Source: VRUE01 sp963697805
GTDB taxonomy: Bacteria; Actinomycetota; Thermoleophilia; Solirubrobacterales; 70-9
Direction of reading: 5' to 3'
Length of the DNA: 64,000 nt
Assembly: GCA_963697805.1 (NCBI GenBank)
Contig: CAVOPB010000003.1
Span: 124,001 to 188,000 of the forward strand
The number at the start of each line of letters is the position of its first letter. Position 1 is the first letter of the stretch. Shown here piece by piece: positions 7,910 to 17,021 of this stretch. The position numbers were made by a program, and so were the translations under genes. The notes under the pieces are model-generated. The model was not told the origin of the DNA. It did not search any database and saw nothing but the letters and a program-made list of their open reading frames with translations.

Positions 7910-8936
7910 CGAGGTCGAGGGAATCGACCGCGCGGGCGTCGAAGCGTGGTTTGGGGAGAACGTCGCCGAGGCCGAGCTTCCACTCTCCTTCGAGCGGATA
8001 TCGGGCGGTCATTCGAACCTGACGTTCGGTGTCGCCGACGCCGCCGGCCGCCGCTGGGCGCTGCGCCGGCCGCCGCTCGGAAAGCGGCTCGGGTCCGCCC
8101 ACGACATGTCGCGCGAGCACAAGGTCGTCTCGGCGCTCGGCCCCACCGAGGTCCCGGTCGCGCCGATCGCCGGTATCTGCGAGGACGAGAGCGTCAACGA
8201 AGCGCCCTTCTACGTGATGGAGTTCGTCGAGGGCCCGATCCTGCGCTTCAAGGCCGATGCGGACGCCTTTCCCGAGCCGGCCGAACGCCGCGCGATCGGC
8301 GAGCGCGTGGTCGACACGCTGGCCGCGATCCACGCGGTCGACCCCGATGCCGTCGGCCTCGGCGACCTCGGCCGCAAGGAGGACTACGTCGCCCGCCAGC
8401 TCCATCGCTGGCAGGGACAGTGGGAGAAGTCGAAGACGCGTGAGCTGGAGGTGATCGACTCGGTCCACGAGCGCCTCCAGGACCGCATCCCCGAGCAGGG
8501 CCCGGCAACGATCGTCCACGGCGACTACCGGCTCGACAACATGATCCTGACCCCGGCCGGCGAGGTCGCCGCCGTGGTCGACTGGGAGCTCTGCACGCTC
8601 GGGGACCCGCTGGCCGACGTCGGCCTGCTGATGGTCTACTGGTCGGAGCCCGGCGACGAGCTGATCCCGCTCGCCGAGCCGGCGACGATCGAGCCCGGGT
8701 TCCCCCGGCGCGAGGAGCTGCGCGCCCGTTACGCCGAGCGCTCCGGCCGCGACCTCTCCGAGCTCGATTTCTTCATCGCCCTCGGCTACTGGAAGCTGGC
8801 GATCATCCTCGAGGGCGTCTACGCCCGTTACGCGGCGGGCCAGTACGGCAAGACCGACGAGGGCATCCACCAGTTCGCGATCGTCGTCGAGCAGCTCGCG
8901 AACGCCGCCGACGCGGCTGAGCGGAGCGGCAGCTGA
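7869..8936 (+). CDS. Aminoglycoside-phosphotransferase-like family protein (ACAD10-type kinase)
   Basis: A 355-residue member of the APH/choline-kinase fold. HGDYRLDN (from about residue 217) is the catalytic loop and VVDWELCTLGDP (about 237) the metal-binding DxD-like motif. ALRRPPLGKRLGSAHDM near residue 60 is typical of the group that sits beside acyl-CoA dehydrogenases and handles hydroxyacyl-CoA-type substrates, rather than of antibiotic-resistance enzymes. An acyl-CoA dehydrogenase indeed lies about 1.5 kb downstream, on the other strand. ATG at 7869 is the only good start, and it overlaps the divergent kinase gene. Confidence 0.85.
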   Translation: MGDEATGTDPGAVTEVEGIDRAGVEAWFGENVAEAELPLSFERISGGHSNLTFGVADAAGRRWALRRPPLGKRLGSAHDMSREHKVVSALGPTEVPVAPIAGICEDESVNEAPFYVMEFVEGPILRFKADADAFPEPAERRAIGERVVDTLAAIHAVDPDAVGLGDLGRKEDYVARQLHRWQGQWEKSKTRELEVIDSVHERLQDRIPEQGPATIVHGDYRLDNMILTPAGEVAAVVDWELCTLGDPLADVGLLMVYWSEPGDELIPLAEPATIEPGFPRREELRARYAERSGRDLSELDFFIALGYWKLAIILEGVYARYAAGQYGKTDEGIHQFAIVVEQLANAADAAERSGS

Positions 8937-8987
8937 GAACCGGCCCCTCCGACCCTCGGCCAGCGGGTTTGACTTGAGCCGGGGCGG

Positions 8988-9716
8988 ATGAGATCGTCGG
9001 TCCCCGTGAATCGGATCCGCAGCCGGCTCACCTACGCAAACGTGATGTCGACGATCGGCGTCTTCCTCCTCATCGGGACCGGAGCGGCCTTCGCCGCCAG
9101 GCAGGTCCTGCCGAAGAAGAGCGTCGGCACCAAGCAGCTGAAGTCGAACGCGGTCACGGCCGCGAAGATCAAGAAGAACGCCGTGACTCGGGTGAAGATC
9201 AAGAAGGACGCGGTCGACGGGTCGAAGATCGCCGACGGCTCTGTGACCGGGACCGAGATCAACGCGGCGAGCACTCCGTTCTCGCGGATCGTCTACGAGG
9301 CGAGGGGGAGCGGAACCGTCTCGGTGCCCACCCCCGGGCTGGTCGTCTACCCGCTGTCCAATCCAACCTACACCCAGGAACCCGAACGCGACGACACCTT
9401 CGCCGGCGCCGTGGACGTCCGGTTTGAACCGAGCTGCACGCCCCCTCGGGACGCGGTCGCCTACCTGATCGTCGACCCGCTCGCCCCCAACGAAAAACCA
9501 GATGAGACCAACATCTCTGCCGCCGGAGTCTTCCGGGACCAGACCGGCGCCACGCCCAGTGGCCGGGTCAACCTCGGGGCCTACCTCAACGGGGTCCGCT
9601 TCCAGCAGAGCACTCCCTCGAGTCACACCCTCGAGCTGATCGTCGTGGGGAGTTGCGATACCGGGAGCGGTGTCGTTGCGACCTCCGGCGCGGTCGATGT
9701 GATCGGCACCAAGTAG
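8988..9716 (+). CDS. Exported repeat protein, copy 1 of a tandem pair
   Basis: A 242-residue exported protein of unknown role. An N-terminal hydrophobic helix (VMSTIGVFLLIGTGAAFAA) is a signal peptide or anchor. It is followed by short repeats of the type NAVTxxKIKK (about 50-95) that probably stack as a beta-solenoid or stalk, then a C-terminal domain of about 140 residues with one cysteine pair (PSCTPP, GSCDTG). Similar stalk repeats are common in Thermoleophilia proteins. The first part is nearly identical in DNA to the next gene. The start is ATG at 8988, with GTG at 9006 as an alternative. Confidence 0.75.
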   Translation: MRSSVPVNRIRSRLTYANVMSTIGVFLLIGTGAAFAARQVLPKKSVGTKQLKSNAVTAAKIKKNAVTRVKIKKDAVDGSKIADGSVTGTEINAASTPFSRIVYEARGSGTVSVPTPGLVVYPLSNPTYTQEPERDDTFAGAVDVRFEPSCTPPRDAVAYLIVDPLAPNEKPDETNISAAGVFRDQTGATPSGRVNLGAYLNGVRFQQSTPSSHTLELIVVGSCDTGSGVVATSGAVDVIGTK

Positions 9717-9996
9717 GACTGCGGTGCGGCTCACCTACGCAAACGTGATCTCGACGATCTTCGTCTTCCTTGCGCTCGGAGCGGCCACGGCCTTCGCCGC
9801 CAACCAGATCGTGCCGAAGAAGAGCGTCGGCGCCAAGCAGCTGAAATCGAGCGCGGTCACGGCCGCGAAGATCAAGAAGAACGCCGTGACTCGGGTGAAG
9901 ATCAAGAAGGATGCGGTCGACGGGTCGAAGATCGCCGACGGCTCTGTGACCGGGACCGAGATCAACGCGGCGAGCACTCCGTTCTCGCGGATCGTC
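9111..9996 (+). repeat. Tandem duplication: 183-bp near-identical block in two adjacent genes
   Basis: Bases 9111-9293 and 9814-9996 align without gaps and differ at only about five positions. The downstream halves of the two genes have diverged much further. The pattern fits a gene duplication followed by gene conversion confined to the stalk-repeat region. Confidence 0.85.
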
Positions 9997-10416
9997 CACG
10001 AGGCGCGAGGCACCGCGACCGTCCAGCTGCCGAGCGGTGGCGCTTCGACCGTCTACCCGCTGTCCAATCCCACCTACACCCAGGAGGCGGGGAGTGACGA
10101 CAGCTACGTCGGTGCCCTCGATGTCACATTCGAACCGAGCTGCGAACCACCGCGGGGCGCCATCGCAATCGTCACGATCGATCCCCCGGACCCGACGAAC
10201 CCGGATACCGAGGAAGCGGTCGCGGCCGGGGAGGTCATCGACGAGGCGGGCGGTCAGGTCAGCAAGAGGGTCAACCTCGGCCCCTACCAGGGCTCCCGCT
10301 TCCAGACAGCGACCCCGAACCCTCACACGATCTCCCTCTCCGCTCAGGTGGTGTGCAAAAGCGGCAATGGCGTCAGCGCCACCTTCGGCGCCGTCGACGT
10401 GATCGGCGTCAAGTAG
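9724..10416 (+). CDS. Exported repeat protein, copy 2 of a tandem pair
   Basis: A 230-residue paralogue of the preceding protein with the same layout: hydrophobic export helix (ISTIFVFLALGAATAFAA), stalk repeats, then a diverged C-terminal domain keeping the two cysteines (PSCEPP, VVCKSG) and the ending AVDVIG. GTG at 9724 lies 7 nt after the stop of copy 1, so both are one transcript. Function is unknown. A surface or periplasmic role is inferred from the export signal. Confidence 0.75.
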   Translation: MRLTYANVISTIFVFLALGAATAFAANQIVPKKSVGAKQLKSSAVTAAKIKKNAVTRVKIKKDAVDGSKIADGSVTGTEINAASTPFSRIVHEARGTATVQLPSGGASTVYPLSNPTYTQEAGSDDSYVGALDVTFEPSCEPPRGAIAIVTIDPPDPTNPDTEEAVAAGEVIDEAGGQVSKRVNLGPYQGSRFQTATPNPHTISLSAQVVCKSGNGVSATFGAVDVIGVK

Positions 10417-10424
10417 CGCTCGGC

Positions 10425-11687
10425 TCAGATCGGCCGCGGCGCGTGCTTCGGCTCGAGCTCGCCGGCAGCGGCGGCCTCGTCGCGTTTGGCCCAGCGGTTC
10501 AGCTCGCGACGGGCGAGGACCATTTTGTGGACCTCGTCGGGGCCGTCGGCGAGGCGCAGCATCCGGCTGAAGCGCCAGAGCGCCGCCAGCGGGGTGTCGT
10601 CAGTCATTCCCAGCGAGCCATGAACCTGGATCGAGCGGTCGAGGACGTCCATGACGATGTTGGCGGCGACCACCTTGATCGCCGAGATCGACTGGCGGGC
10701 GGCACGCTTGCCGTCGGTGTCCATCTTCCAGGCTGCGTAGAGGGTCAGCAGCCGGGCCTGGTCGATCTCCATCCGCGAGGCGGCGATCGACTCCTGGACG
10801 AACTGCTTCTCGCCGAGCGGCCCGCCGAAAGCCTGGCGCTCGTTGGCGCGCCGGCACATCATCTCCAGCGCCCGCTCGGCGGTCCCGATCGCCCGCATGC
10901 AGTGGTGGATGCGGCCGGGGCCGAGCCGGTCCTGGGCGACGGCGAAGCCGCCTCCTTCGGAGCCGAGGAGGTTGGACGCCGGCACCCTCACCCCTTCGTA
11001 GCGGATCTCGCAGTGGCCGGGACCGGCGGCATGACCCATCACCGAGATCGGCCGGACCAGGTTGAAGCCCGGCGCGTCGGTCGGGACGCAGATCATCGAG
11101 GCCCGCGCGTAGGGGTGGGCGTCGGGGTCGGTGACGACCATCGCGATCGCGAGGTCGGCGCCGACGGCGCCCGAGGTGAACCACTTGTGGCCGTCGATCA
11201 CCCACTCCTCGCCGTCGCGCACCGCCCGCGCCTGCAGCAGGGTCGGGTCCGAGCCGGACACGTCGGGCTCGGTCATCGAGAAGCAGGAGCGGATCTCGCC
11301 TTCCAGCAGCGGGTCGAGCCAGCGCTCGCGCTGCTCATCGGTCCCGTGCTCGGCGAGGATCTCCATGTTGCCGGTGTCGGGGGCCGAGCAGTTGAAGGCC
11401 ATCGGCGCGGCTGCGGGGCTGCGGCCCATCTCCTCGCAGAGCAGCCCGTACTCCCAGTTGGTCAGCCCGGGCCCGAACCGCTCGTCGGGCATGAACAGGT
11501 TCCAGAGGCCCTCCGAGCGCGCCTTCTCGCGGATCTCGACCATGATCTTCGGATAGGGGACGCCGGGGGCGACCTCGTCGTCGAGCGCCTCCATGATCTC
11601 CCGCTCCTGGGGATAGATCTCGTCGTCCATGAAGTCGAGGATCCGCTCGCGGAGCGTCTCGACCTGGGGGCTCGGCTTGAAGTCCAT
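10425..11687 (-). CDS. Acyl-CoA dehydrogenase family protein
   Basis: A 420-residue flavoprotein of the acyl-CoA dehydrogenase superfamily, catalysing alpha,beta-desaturation of acyl-CoA with FAD and passing electrons to ETF. Seen are CFSMTEPDVSGSDPTLLQ (FAD/substrate loop), IDGHKWFTSGA, the long C-terminal helices, and IQVHGSLGMTDDTPLAALWR, which corresponds to the FAD-binding ending. Length and N-terminus (about 60 helical residues) match the ACAD10/11-like branch, the partner group of APH-like kinases such as the one at 7.9 kb. ATG at 11687 is chosen. The RibD-like gene ends 14 nt upstream. Confidence 0.9.
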   Translation of the reverse strand: MDFKPSPQVETLRERILDFMDDEIYPQEREIMEALDDEVAPGVPYPKIMVEIREKARSEGLWNLFMPDERFGPGLTNWEYGLLCEEMGRSPAAAPMAFNCSAPDTGNMEILAEHGTDEQRERWLDPLLEGEIRSCFSMTEPDVSGSDPTLLQARAVRDGEEWVIDGHKWFTSGAVGADLAIAMVVTDPDAHPYARASMICVPTDAPGFNLVRPISVMGHAAGPGHCEIRYEGVRVPASNLLGSEGGGFAVAQDRLGPGRIHHCMRAIGTAERALEMMCRRANERQAFGGPLGEKQFVQESIAASRMEIDQARLLTLYAAWKMDTDGKRAARQSISAIKVVAANIVMDVLDRSIQVHGSLGMTDDTPLAALWRFSRMLRLADGPDEVHKMVLARRELNRWAKRDEAAAAGELEPKHAPRPI

Positions 11688-11701
11688 CGGCTCTGATCCT
11701 T

Positions 11702-12433
11702 TCAGGTCCGGCTGTAGCGGGCGAAGAGCTCGCCGTCCTCCTCGAGCAGCCAGCTCAGCTCGAGTGGGGCGATGCCGGGCAGCTCCCCCTCGATGATCCG
11801 CGGCGCCTCGCCCCCGGCGAGCTTCGGCGCGATCGTCAGGAAGAGGTCGTCGACGAGCTCGGCCGCCTGCAGCTGCGCGTGCAGCCGCGGCCCGCCCTCG
11901 CAGAGCAGGGCCCGGACGCCGTGCTCGGCGCGCAGGAGGCGCACCGCCTCGGTCAGATCGACGCCGCCCTCGTGACGGATCACCCGCAGCTCGGTCGCCG
12001 TCTCCGGGGGCTCGGTCTCCGACTCCGTCAGGACCACGACCCCGCCGCGGCCCTCGGTGAAGAGCGACGCGTCCCACGGCAGGTCGAGCCGGCCGCTGAC
12101 GATCACCATCAGCGGGCCCTCGAGCAGGCCGAGCCGCTCGCGCCGCGCCCGCTTCTCCTCGTCGCCGACAAGGGGGCCGTAGCGCTCGGCGCGCATCGTC
12201 CCGGCGCCGATCATCACCGCGTCGAAGCGCGTCCGCAGTCCCGCCAGCATCGCGGTGTCGGTCGCCGAGCCGATCGGCCCCGAGACGCCCGCGATCGAGG
12301 CCCGCCCGTCGACCGTCGCGGCGAAGTTCATCGCGAGGAAGGGTCGATCCTCCGGCGCCTGCTCCCATGGCCGGTACGTGTCGAGCTGCTCCTCGACGCT
12401 CGTCGGCCCTGGGTCTGGGCTCAGCCTCTGCAC
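11702..12433 (-). CDS. RibD C-terminal / dihydrofolate-reductase-fold reductase
   Basis: A 243-residue NADPH-dependent reductase of the RibD_C superfamily, which includes the pyrimidine reductase of riboflavin synthesis. MNFAATVDGRASI is the family N-terminus, FDAVMIGAGTMRAERYGPL the cofactor and substrate loop, and LLCEGGPRLHAQL the conserved EGG motif near residue 180. It lacks the RibD deaminase domain, and no rib genes are nearby, so a different small substrate is possible. The start is GTG at 12433. It lies just upstream of the acyl-CoA dehydrogenase in the same direction. Confidence 0.85.
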   Translation of the reverse strand: MQRLSPDPGPTSVEEQLDTYRPWEQAPEDRPFLAMNFAATVDGRASIAGVSGPIGSATDTAMLAGLRTRFDAVMIGAGTMRAERYGPLVGDEEKRARRERLGLLEGPLMVIVSGRLDLPWDASLFTEGRGGVVVLTESETEPPETATELRVIRHEGGVDLTEAVRLLRAEHGVRALLCEGGPRLHAQLQAAELVDDLFLTIAPKLAGGEAPRIIEGELPGIAPLELSWLLEEDGELFARYSRT

Positions 12434-12443
12434 CGACCAGACA

Positions 12444-14933
12444 CTAGTGCCGCTGCGAATGCCGCTTTGGCTTCACGACCTTCCAGGACCGCGTGGCCGG
12501 AGTGGGGTCCACGTTCCCGGCGGGGTCGACGGCCGCGATACTGATCCGGTGGCGGCCGAACGAGAGCCGCTCGACCCTGTAGAAGACCAGGCAGCGCTTG
12601 ACGGGATCACCGTCGAGCTGGCAGATGAAGTAGGCGCTCTTGTCGTTCGTGTGGAGCCGGAAGGATGGCGTCCGGTTGGGGCTCGGTTTCTTGGGCCCGG
12701 CGAGAATCTTGGTCTCGGGAGCCGAGGAGTCCTCGCTGTAGGAGAGCGGGGCCGAGCAGGCCGAGGAGTTGCCGGCGGGATCGATCGTCACCGCGGTGAT
12801 CGGGGTCGTCGAGTCATCGGGAACCTGGACCTGAATTCCGGGCCCGCCCAGCTGGACTCCGGTCCCGGTCCCCGCGACGGGGCCGCTGCACCCGACGCCG
12901 GCGAAGACGTGGACGGTCGCTTCGGGTTCCGCTTTCCCGCTCACCCGAGGGAGGTTCTCGTTCGCGGGGCCGGCCGGGCTGAGTCCGGTCAGCGCAATCG
13001 ACCCGGGCGCCGAATCCTCGCTGTAGGCGAGCGGGGTGGAGCATGGCCCCGAGGTGCCCTCGTCGTTCACCGCGCGGGCGCTGAAGCTGGTTGTCGAGTT
13101 ATCGGCGACCGGCACTGTCACCTTCAATCCGGTCGAGGCAAATTCGGCGCTCGTCCCGGATCCCACCGCCGGCTCCTCGCATTCACCGTTGGCGAAGATT
13201 TCGACCGTCGAACCTGCATCCGCGGTCCCCTGCAACGACGGGTCGTTGACGTTCGAGGGTGACGGAGGGTCGCTGCCGGTCAGGGTCGGGGCTGTGGGGT
13301 CCGGCTTCGCCGTCGAGAGCAGCCTGGTCCGCAGCCCGACCCTCTCGTAGAGGTCCGGTGCGGTGTCGTTGTCGCCGGGGACGAGCTGCTCGGAGGTCGC
13401 GAACACCGGCCTGACTCCGTCCCCCAGTGCGGTCGCGTCGTGGGGCCCGTTGCCGTTGACATCCCCCGTGGAGACGAGCTTCGTCACCGCCCCGTGTGAG
13501 CGTTCGTAGAGGTCGACCGAGGTGTCGGTGTCTGCGTTCACCAACCGCTCGGTTGTCGTGAGGAAGACCCGTGAGCGGTCCGGGCTGATCTGCTGGAGCG
13601 ACGACTCGAAGGCGCCGTTGAATGATTTCGGCCCCTGCGAAACGAGCTTGGTCGTTCCTTCCACGTGTTCGTAGATGTTCGTCAGCCTGGGGTTTTCGAG
13701 CCGGCGTTCGTAGATATCCGGCGAGCTATCGCTGTCTTCGGGCGTGAGCCGCCCGGTGCTCTTGAAGAACACGGCGCCGTAGCCCCCCGGCGAGTAGCGG
13801 ATGAATTCGGCGACGGAGGGGGGCGGGAGAAACGGCTCGGACGGGCCCTGCGACACGAGGATGCTCTTGCCGTAGAACCATTCGTAGACGTCCGGCCCGA
13901 GTTTGTCCCGGTCTTCTTCGTTGAGCGTCTGTGGGCTCGACATAATGATCTGGTTGGCCTGGGGGGCGACGGCGTCGAGTTCGGCCGGGAACTCGCCTTC
14001 GAAGGGGTAGACGTAGGTGCCGTCGGAGGCGAGTGTGGTCGTTTCCCCGAAGCGCATGTAGAGGTCGGGCTGATCGTCTTCATCCGCTTCGAAAAGCGGC
14101 TCGGAGGTCGAGAAGACCGTGCGGTCGCCGTCATCGGAGGTCATCACCTTTTCGCCGACATCGAATTCGCCGTTTGCCGGCACCGGGCCCCGGGAGACCA
14201 GCGTCGTCGTTGTGCCCTTGCGCTGGTAGAGGTCGATCGCGTTGTCGGTGTCGAGGCTGGCGATCTGCTCGCGGGTGAGGAAGAAGGTCGATGAGTCGTC
14301 GGGCGTGCTCACCGCCCACTTGGCGTCGAACGCTCCGTTGAACGACTGGCCTTGCGAGATGAGCGTGGTGTCCCCGCCGGTCCGCTCGTAGATGTCGAGG
14401 GAGGTGTCGGTGTCAGCCGCTTCGAGCTGCTCGGCGGTACTGAAGACGACCGTGGAGCCGTCGCCGCTGACGGAGTCGAATTCGGCGTCGAATTCTCCAG
14501 TGCCCGGGGTGAGGAGTTCGAGCCCTGCTCCCGTCCGCTGGTAGATGTCGAGGGAGCTGTCGGTGTCGACCGGCAGCAGGGACTCGGCGGTCGAGAAGAC
14601 GATCGCGTCGGGGACGACGTGGAGCCCGCCGGCCACGTCGACGTCGACGTTGCCGTTGCCGCACCCCGGGCTGCACCCCGGGGCACCGATCGTCGCCAAC
14701 GTGAGCGCCCCGCCGGAGCGTTCGTAGATATCCACGAAGCTGTCGGAATCGGAGGGGAGCAGCGGCTCGTCGGTGGCAAAGTAGACGCGGGATGCGTCTC
14801 CCCGGGCGGCGGAGATGGTGAATCCCTGCACCGACGAGCAGGCACTGAGGAGGATGACGAAGACAGCCGCGGCGGTTAGCCGGGCCGAGATTGCAAGCTG
14901 TCTGCCGACGACGATGATTCTCCCCCTGTGCAA
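12444..14933 (-). CDS. Large repeat lipoprotein with beta-propeller-like and Ig-like domains
   Basis: An 829-residue secreted lipoprotein. The lipobox LLSACSS ends a signal peptide at about residue 32. Residues from about 45 to 540 hold at least eight repeats of about 50-60 residues with the pattern FSTxExL, xDxDTSxDIYER and TTLxSQG, resembling TolB/WD40-type blades. Two Ig-like domains (about 545-735) with paired cysteines (GECEEP/GPCSTP, VGCSGP/SACSAP) follow, then an Ig-like end with PETKI and a basic tail. The start is TTG at 14933, the only codon giving a full signal peptide. Function is unknown; a cell-surface binding role is likely. Confidence 0.8.
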   Translation of the reverse strand: MHRGRIIVVGRQLAISARLTAAAVFVILLSACSSVQGFTISAARGDASRVYFATDEPLLPSDSDSFVDIYERSGGALTLATIGAPGCSPGCGNGNVDVDVAGGLHVVPDAIVFSTAESLLPVDTDSSLDIYQRTGAGLELLTPGTGEFDAEFDSVSGDGSTVVFSTAEQLEAADTDTSLDIYERTGGDTTLISQGQSFNGAFDAKWAVSTPDDSSTFFLTREQIASLDTDNAIDLYQRKGTTTTLVSRGPVPANGEFDVGEKVMTSDDGDRTVFSTSEPLFEADEDDQPDLYMRFGETTTLASDGTYVYPFEGEFPAELDAVAPQANQIIMSSPQTLNEEDRDKLGPDVYEWFYGKSILVSQGPSEPFLPPPSVAEFIRYSPGGYGAVFFKSTGRLTPEDSDSSPDIYERRLENPRLTNIYEHVEGTTKLVSQGPKSFNGAFESSLQQISPDRSRVFLTTTERLVNADTDTSVDLYERSHGAVTKLVSTGDVNGNGPHDATALGDGVRPVFATSEQLVPGDNDTAPDLYERVGLRTRLLSTAKPDPTAPTLTGSDPPSPSNVNDPSLQGTADAGSTVEIFANGECEEPAVGSGTSAEFASTGLKVTVPVADNSTTSFSARAVNDEGTSGPCSTPLAYSEDSAPGSIALTGLSPAGPANENLPRVSGKAEPEATVHVFAGVGCSGPVAGTGTGVQLGGPGIQVQVPDDSTTPITAVTIDPAGNSSACSAPLSYSEDSSAPETKILAGPKKPSPNRTPSFRLHTNDKSAYFICQLDGDPVKRCLVFYRVERLSFGRHRISIAAVDPAGNVDPTPATRSWKVVKPKRHSQRH

Positions 14934-14934
14934 T

Positions 14935-14956
14935 CCGAGGGGTCCCCGTCCCTCGG
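14935..14956. terminator. Short hairpin between sulfotransferase and lipoprotein genes
   Basis: CCGAGGG (14935-14941) and CCCTCGG (14950-14956) are perfect complements with an 8-nt loop, just downstream of the sulfotransferase stop on the minus strand. There is no U-tract, and it abuts the TTG start of the lipoprotein, so it may instead affect translation. Confidence 0.35.
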
Positions 14957-14978
14957 CTGCGGCAGAGCTTACCCCGCC

Positions 14979-15977
14979 TCAGGAGTACTGGTGCCAGCCG
15001 GCGAACTCGCGGCCGGTGAACTGCTGAAGGGCGGCGACGTCGGCGCCGAACCGTCCGCGGATCGTCTCGAACAGGTCGTCGGGGAGCTTCGGCTTCGGCG
15101 CCGGGGGCTTCTCGGGGTCGTGGACCACCTTCTCCACCATCCACCGCATCCGCTCCGGCAGCCGGTCGAAGTTACGGTCGAAGGAGCGAAATCCCGGCAG
15201 CTTGATCAACTTCTCCATGAACTGGTATTTGTCGCCTTCCTTGGCGCTCGACTTCTCCCACTCGCGGTCGAACTGCTCCGAGGTGAAGCTCTCGTCGACG
15301 CCGGCGAAGGCGAACGCCTTGCGGATCGTCTCCTCGCGTTCGCTCTGCAGCTCCTCCTGGGTGATGATCTCGATCCGCTCGCGGTCGAAGAGCGGCAGGT
15401 AGGGCTGCAGCTGCATCCAGTACTTGGAGCGGTTCATGTAGGAGGTGTCGGGCCGGGAGAGGACCTCGACCATCTCGCCGGTCTCATACCCGGCGCCGGT
15501 CGCGTGGACCCAGTGCGAGAGGATCCGCTTGATCGGGTCGCGCACCATGTAGAGCAGGCGGGCGTCGGGGCAGTGCTCGTGGATCCGCTCCGGGACACCC
15601 TCGAAGCGGGGCAGGTTGGTGTAGTGGGGCGAGGACTCGCCGCGGACCCGGAAGCGGCTGTCGAAGCGGCTCGCGTACCAGTCGAGGCCGAGGTCCCAGT
15701 TCAGCTCCTCGACAAAGAAGTTGAGCTCCTTCGGCTTCGACATCTGGATCTGGGGGTGGAGGCCGAGGTAATGGTGGATGCTCGTGGTGCCGCACTTCAG
15801 CCCCCCGATGATGATCAGGTTGGGCATCTCGGCGTGTTGTTTGCGGCGGCGCCTCAGCGCGCTGCGGCGGTCGCCGGCGTAGCGCTCGCGGGCGCGCGCG
15901 CACATCGCGGCGTCGGCCGGATCTGGCGTCATTCCTGGAATTGCAGGGGTCTTGGTGGGGCTCTTGGCCTCTGACAC
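14979..15977 (-). CDS. PAPS-dependent sulfotransferase
   Basis: A 332-residue cytoplasmic sulfotransferase, transferring sulfate from PAPS to a carbohydrate or small-molecule acceptor. IIIGGLKCGTTSIHHYL (about 52-68) is the 5'-phosphosulfate loop, and LLYMVRDPIKRILSHW (about 142-157) the 3'-phosphate-binding strand with its Arg and Ser. The next hint, RSKYWMQLQPYL, is typical of the heparan/GlcNAc sulfotransferase branch. The start is GTG at 15977. The acceptor is unknown, and no polysaccharide locus surrounds it. Confidence 0.88.
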   Translation of the reverse strand: MSEAKSPTKTPAIPGMTPDPADAAMCARARERYAGDRRSALRRRRKQHAEMPNLIIIGGLKCGTTSIHHYLGLHPQIQMSKPKELNFFVEELNWDLGLDWYASRFDSRFRVRGESSPHYTNLPRFEGVPERIHEHCPDARLLYMVRDPIKRILSHWVHATGAGYETGEMVEVLSRPDTSYMNRSKYWMQLQPYLPLFDRERIEIITQEELQSEREETIRKAFAFAGVDESFTSEQFDREWEKSSAKEGDKYQFMEKLIKLPGFRSFDRNFDRLPERMRWMVEKVVHDPEKPPAPKPKLPDDLFETIRGRFGADVAALQQFTGREFAGWHQYS

Positions 15978-15998
15978 GAGCGGGCTAGTCTAGCTCCG

Positions 15999-17018
15999 AT
16001 GCTGGTCGCGGATCTCCAATCGAGCCTCGAAGCCTTCGGCCGCGGCGCCGAAGCCTTCTTCCAGAACCTCTCGGCGATCGATTGGAGCTCCTTCGGGCTG
16101 GCGCTCCTGTTCCTGCTCGCGATGCAGCTGGCCCGTGCCTGGGCCTGGCGCAACGTCCTGCGCGCCGCCTACCCGGGGACTGAGATCTCGTTTCTGCTGC
16201 TGAGCGCCGCCTACCTGGCCGGCGCCGGGATCAACGCGATCCTGCCCGCCCGGGCCGGGGACGTGACCAAGGTCTTCCTGGTCAAACGCCAGATCCCACA
16301 TTCCTCATATCCAGCCGTCACCTCCTCCTTCCTCGTCCAGAGCGTCTTCGACACCACCATCGGCATCCTCGTTCTCCTTTACGCGGTCACCCAGGGGCTG
16401 CTGCCCGAGCCCCCGCGCCTGCCCGACCTGCCCGCCTTCGAGCTCTCCTTCTGGGCCGAAAACCCGAAGGTCTTCGCGGCTGCCGTCGCTGCGCTGCTGA
16501 TCGGGACCCTGATCGCGATCTACGTCCTCGCGCACCGCGTCCGCCGCTTCTGGGATCGGGTCAAACAGGGGCTCGCGATCCTCAGGACCCCGAGCCGCTA
16601 TCTGCGCGAGGTCGCCGCCTGGCAGGGCATCGGCTGGATCTGCCGCTTCGCCGCCTTCTGGTTCTTCCTCGAGGCGTTCGGGATCGGCGGCTCAATCGGC
16701 AACGTCCTCTTGGTGATGAGCGTGCAGGCGATCGCCAACGTCGTTCCCTTCACCCCCGGCGGCGCCGGCGCCCAGCAGGCGCTCCTGATCGCGACCCTGA
16801 CAGGGCCCTCGCGGTCGGTCGTCCTCGCCTACTCGGTCGGCACCCAGATCGCGATGGCCGTCTGGTCGGTCGTGCTCGGATTCGCCGTCCTCGTGCTCGT
16901 CTTCCGCACCACCGACTGGCGCGGCCTGATCAAACAGGCCGAAGACGACGAAGCTGAGGAACGCGGCGAGAAGGGGGGCGGTGGTGACAAGTCCGCGGTC
17001 AGCGCCGGCAAGGCCTGA
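15999..17018 (+). CDS. Flippase-like integral membrane protein (UPF0104 / LPG-synthase TM region)
   Basis: A 339-residue membrane protein with about eight hydrophobic segments. ILPARAGDVTKVFLVKR (about 75-95) and VVPFTPGGAGAQQALL (about 245-260) are the hallmark motifs of the lysylphosphatidylglycerol-synthase transmembrane family, thought to move lipids or lipid-linked sugars. The acyl or lysyl transferase domain is absent. The C-terminal tail is acidic then basic and probably cytosolic. ATG at 15999 starts 21 bp from the divergent sulfotransferase start, so both share one short regulatory region. Confidence 0.85.
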   Translation: MLVADLQSSLEAFGRGAEAFFQNLSAIDWSSFGLALLFLLAMQLARAWAWRNVLRAAYPGTEISFLLLSAAYLAGAGINAILPARAGDVTKVFLVKRQIPHSSYPAVTSSFLVQSVFDTTIGILVLLYAVTQGLLPEPPRLPDLPAFELSFWAENPKVFAAAVAALLIGTLIAIYVLAHRVRRFWDRVKQGLAILRTPSRYLREVAAWQGIGWICRFAAFWFFLEAFGIGGSIGNVLLVMSVQAIANVVPFTPGGAGAQQALLIATLTGPSRSVVLAYSVGTQIAMAVWSVVLGFAVLVLVFRTTDWRGLIKQAEDDEAEERGEKGGGGDKSAVSAGKA

Positions 17019-17021
17019 CCG

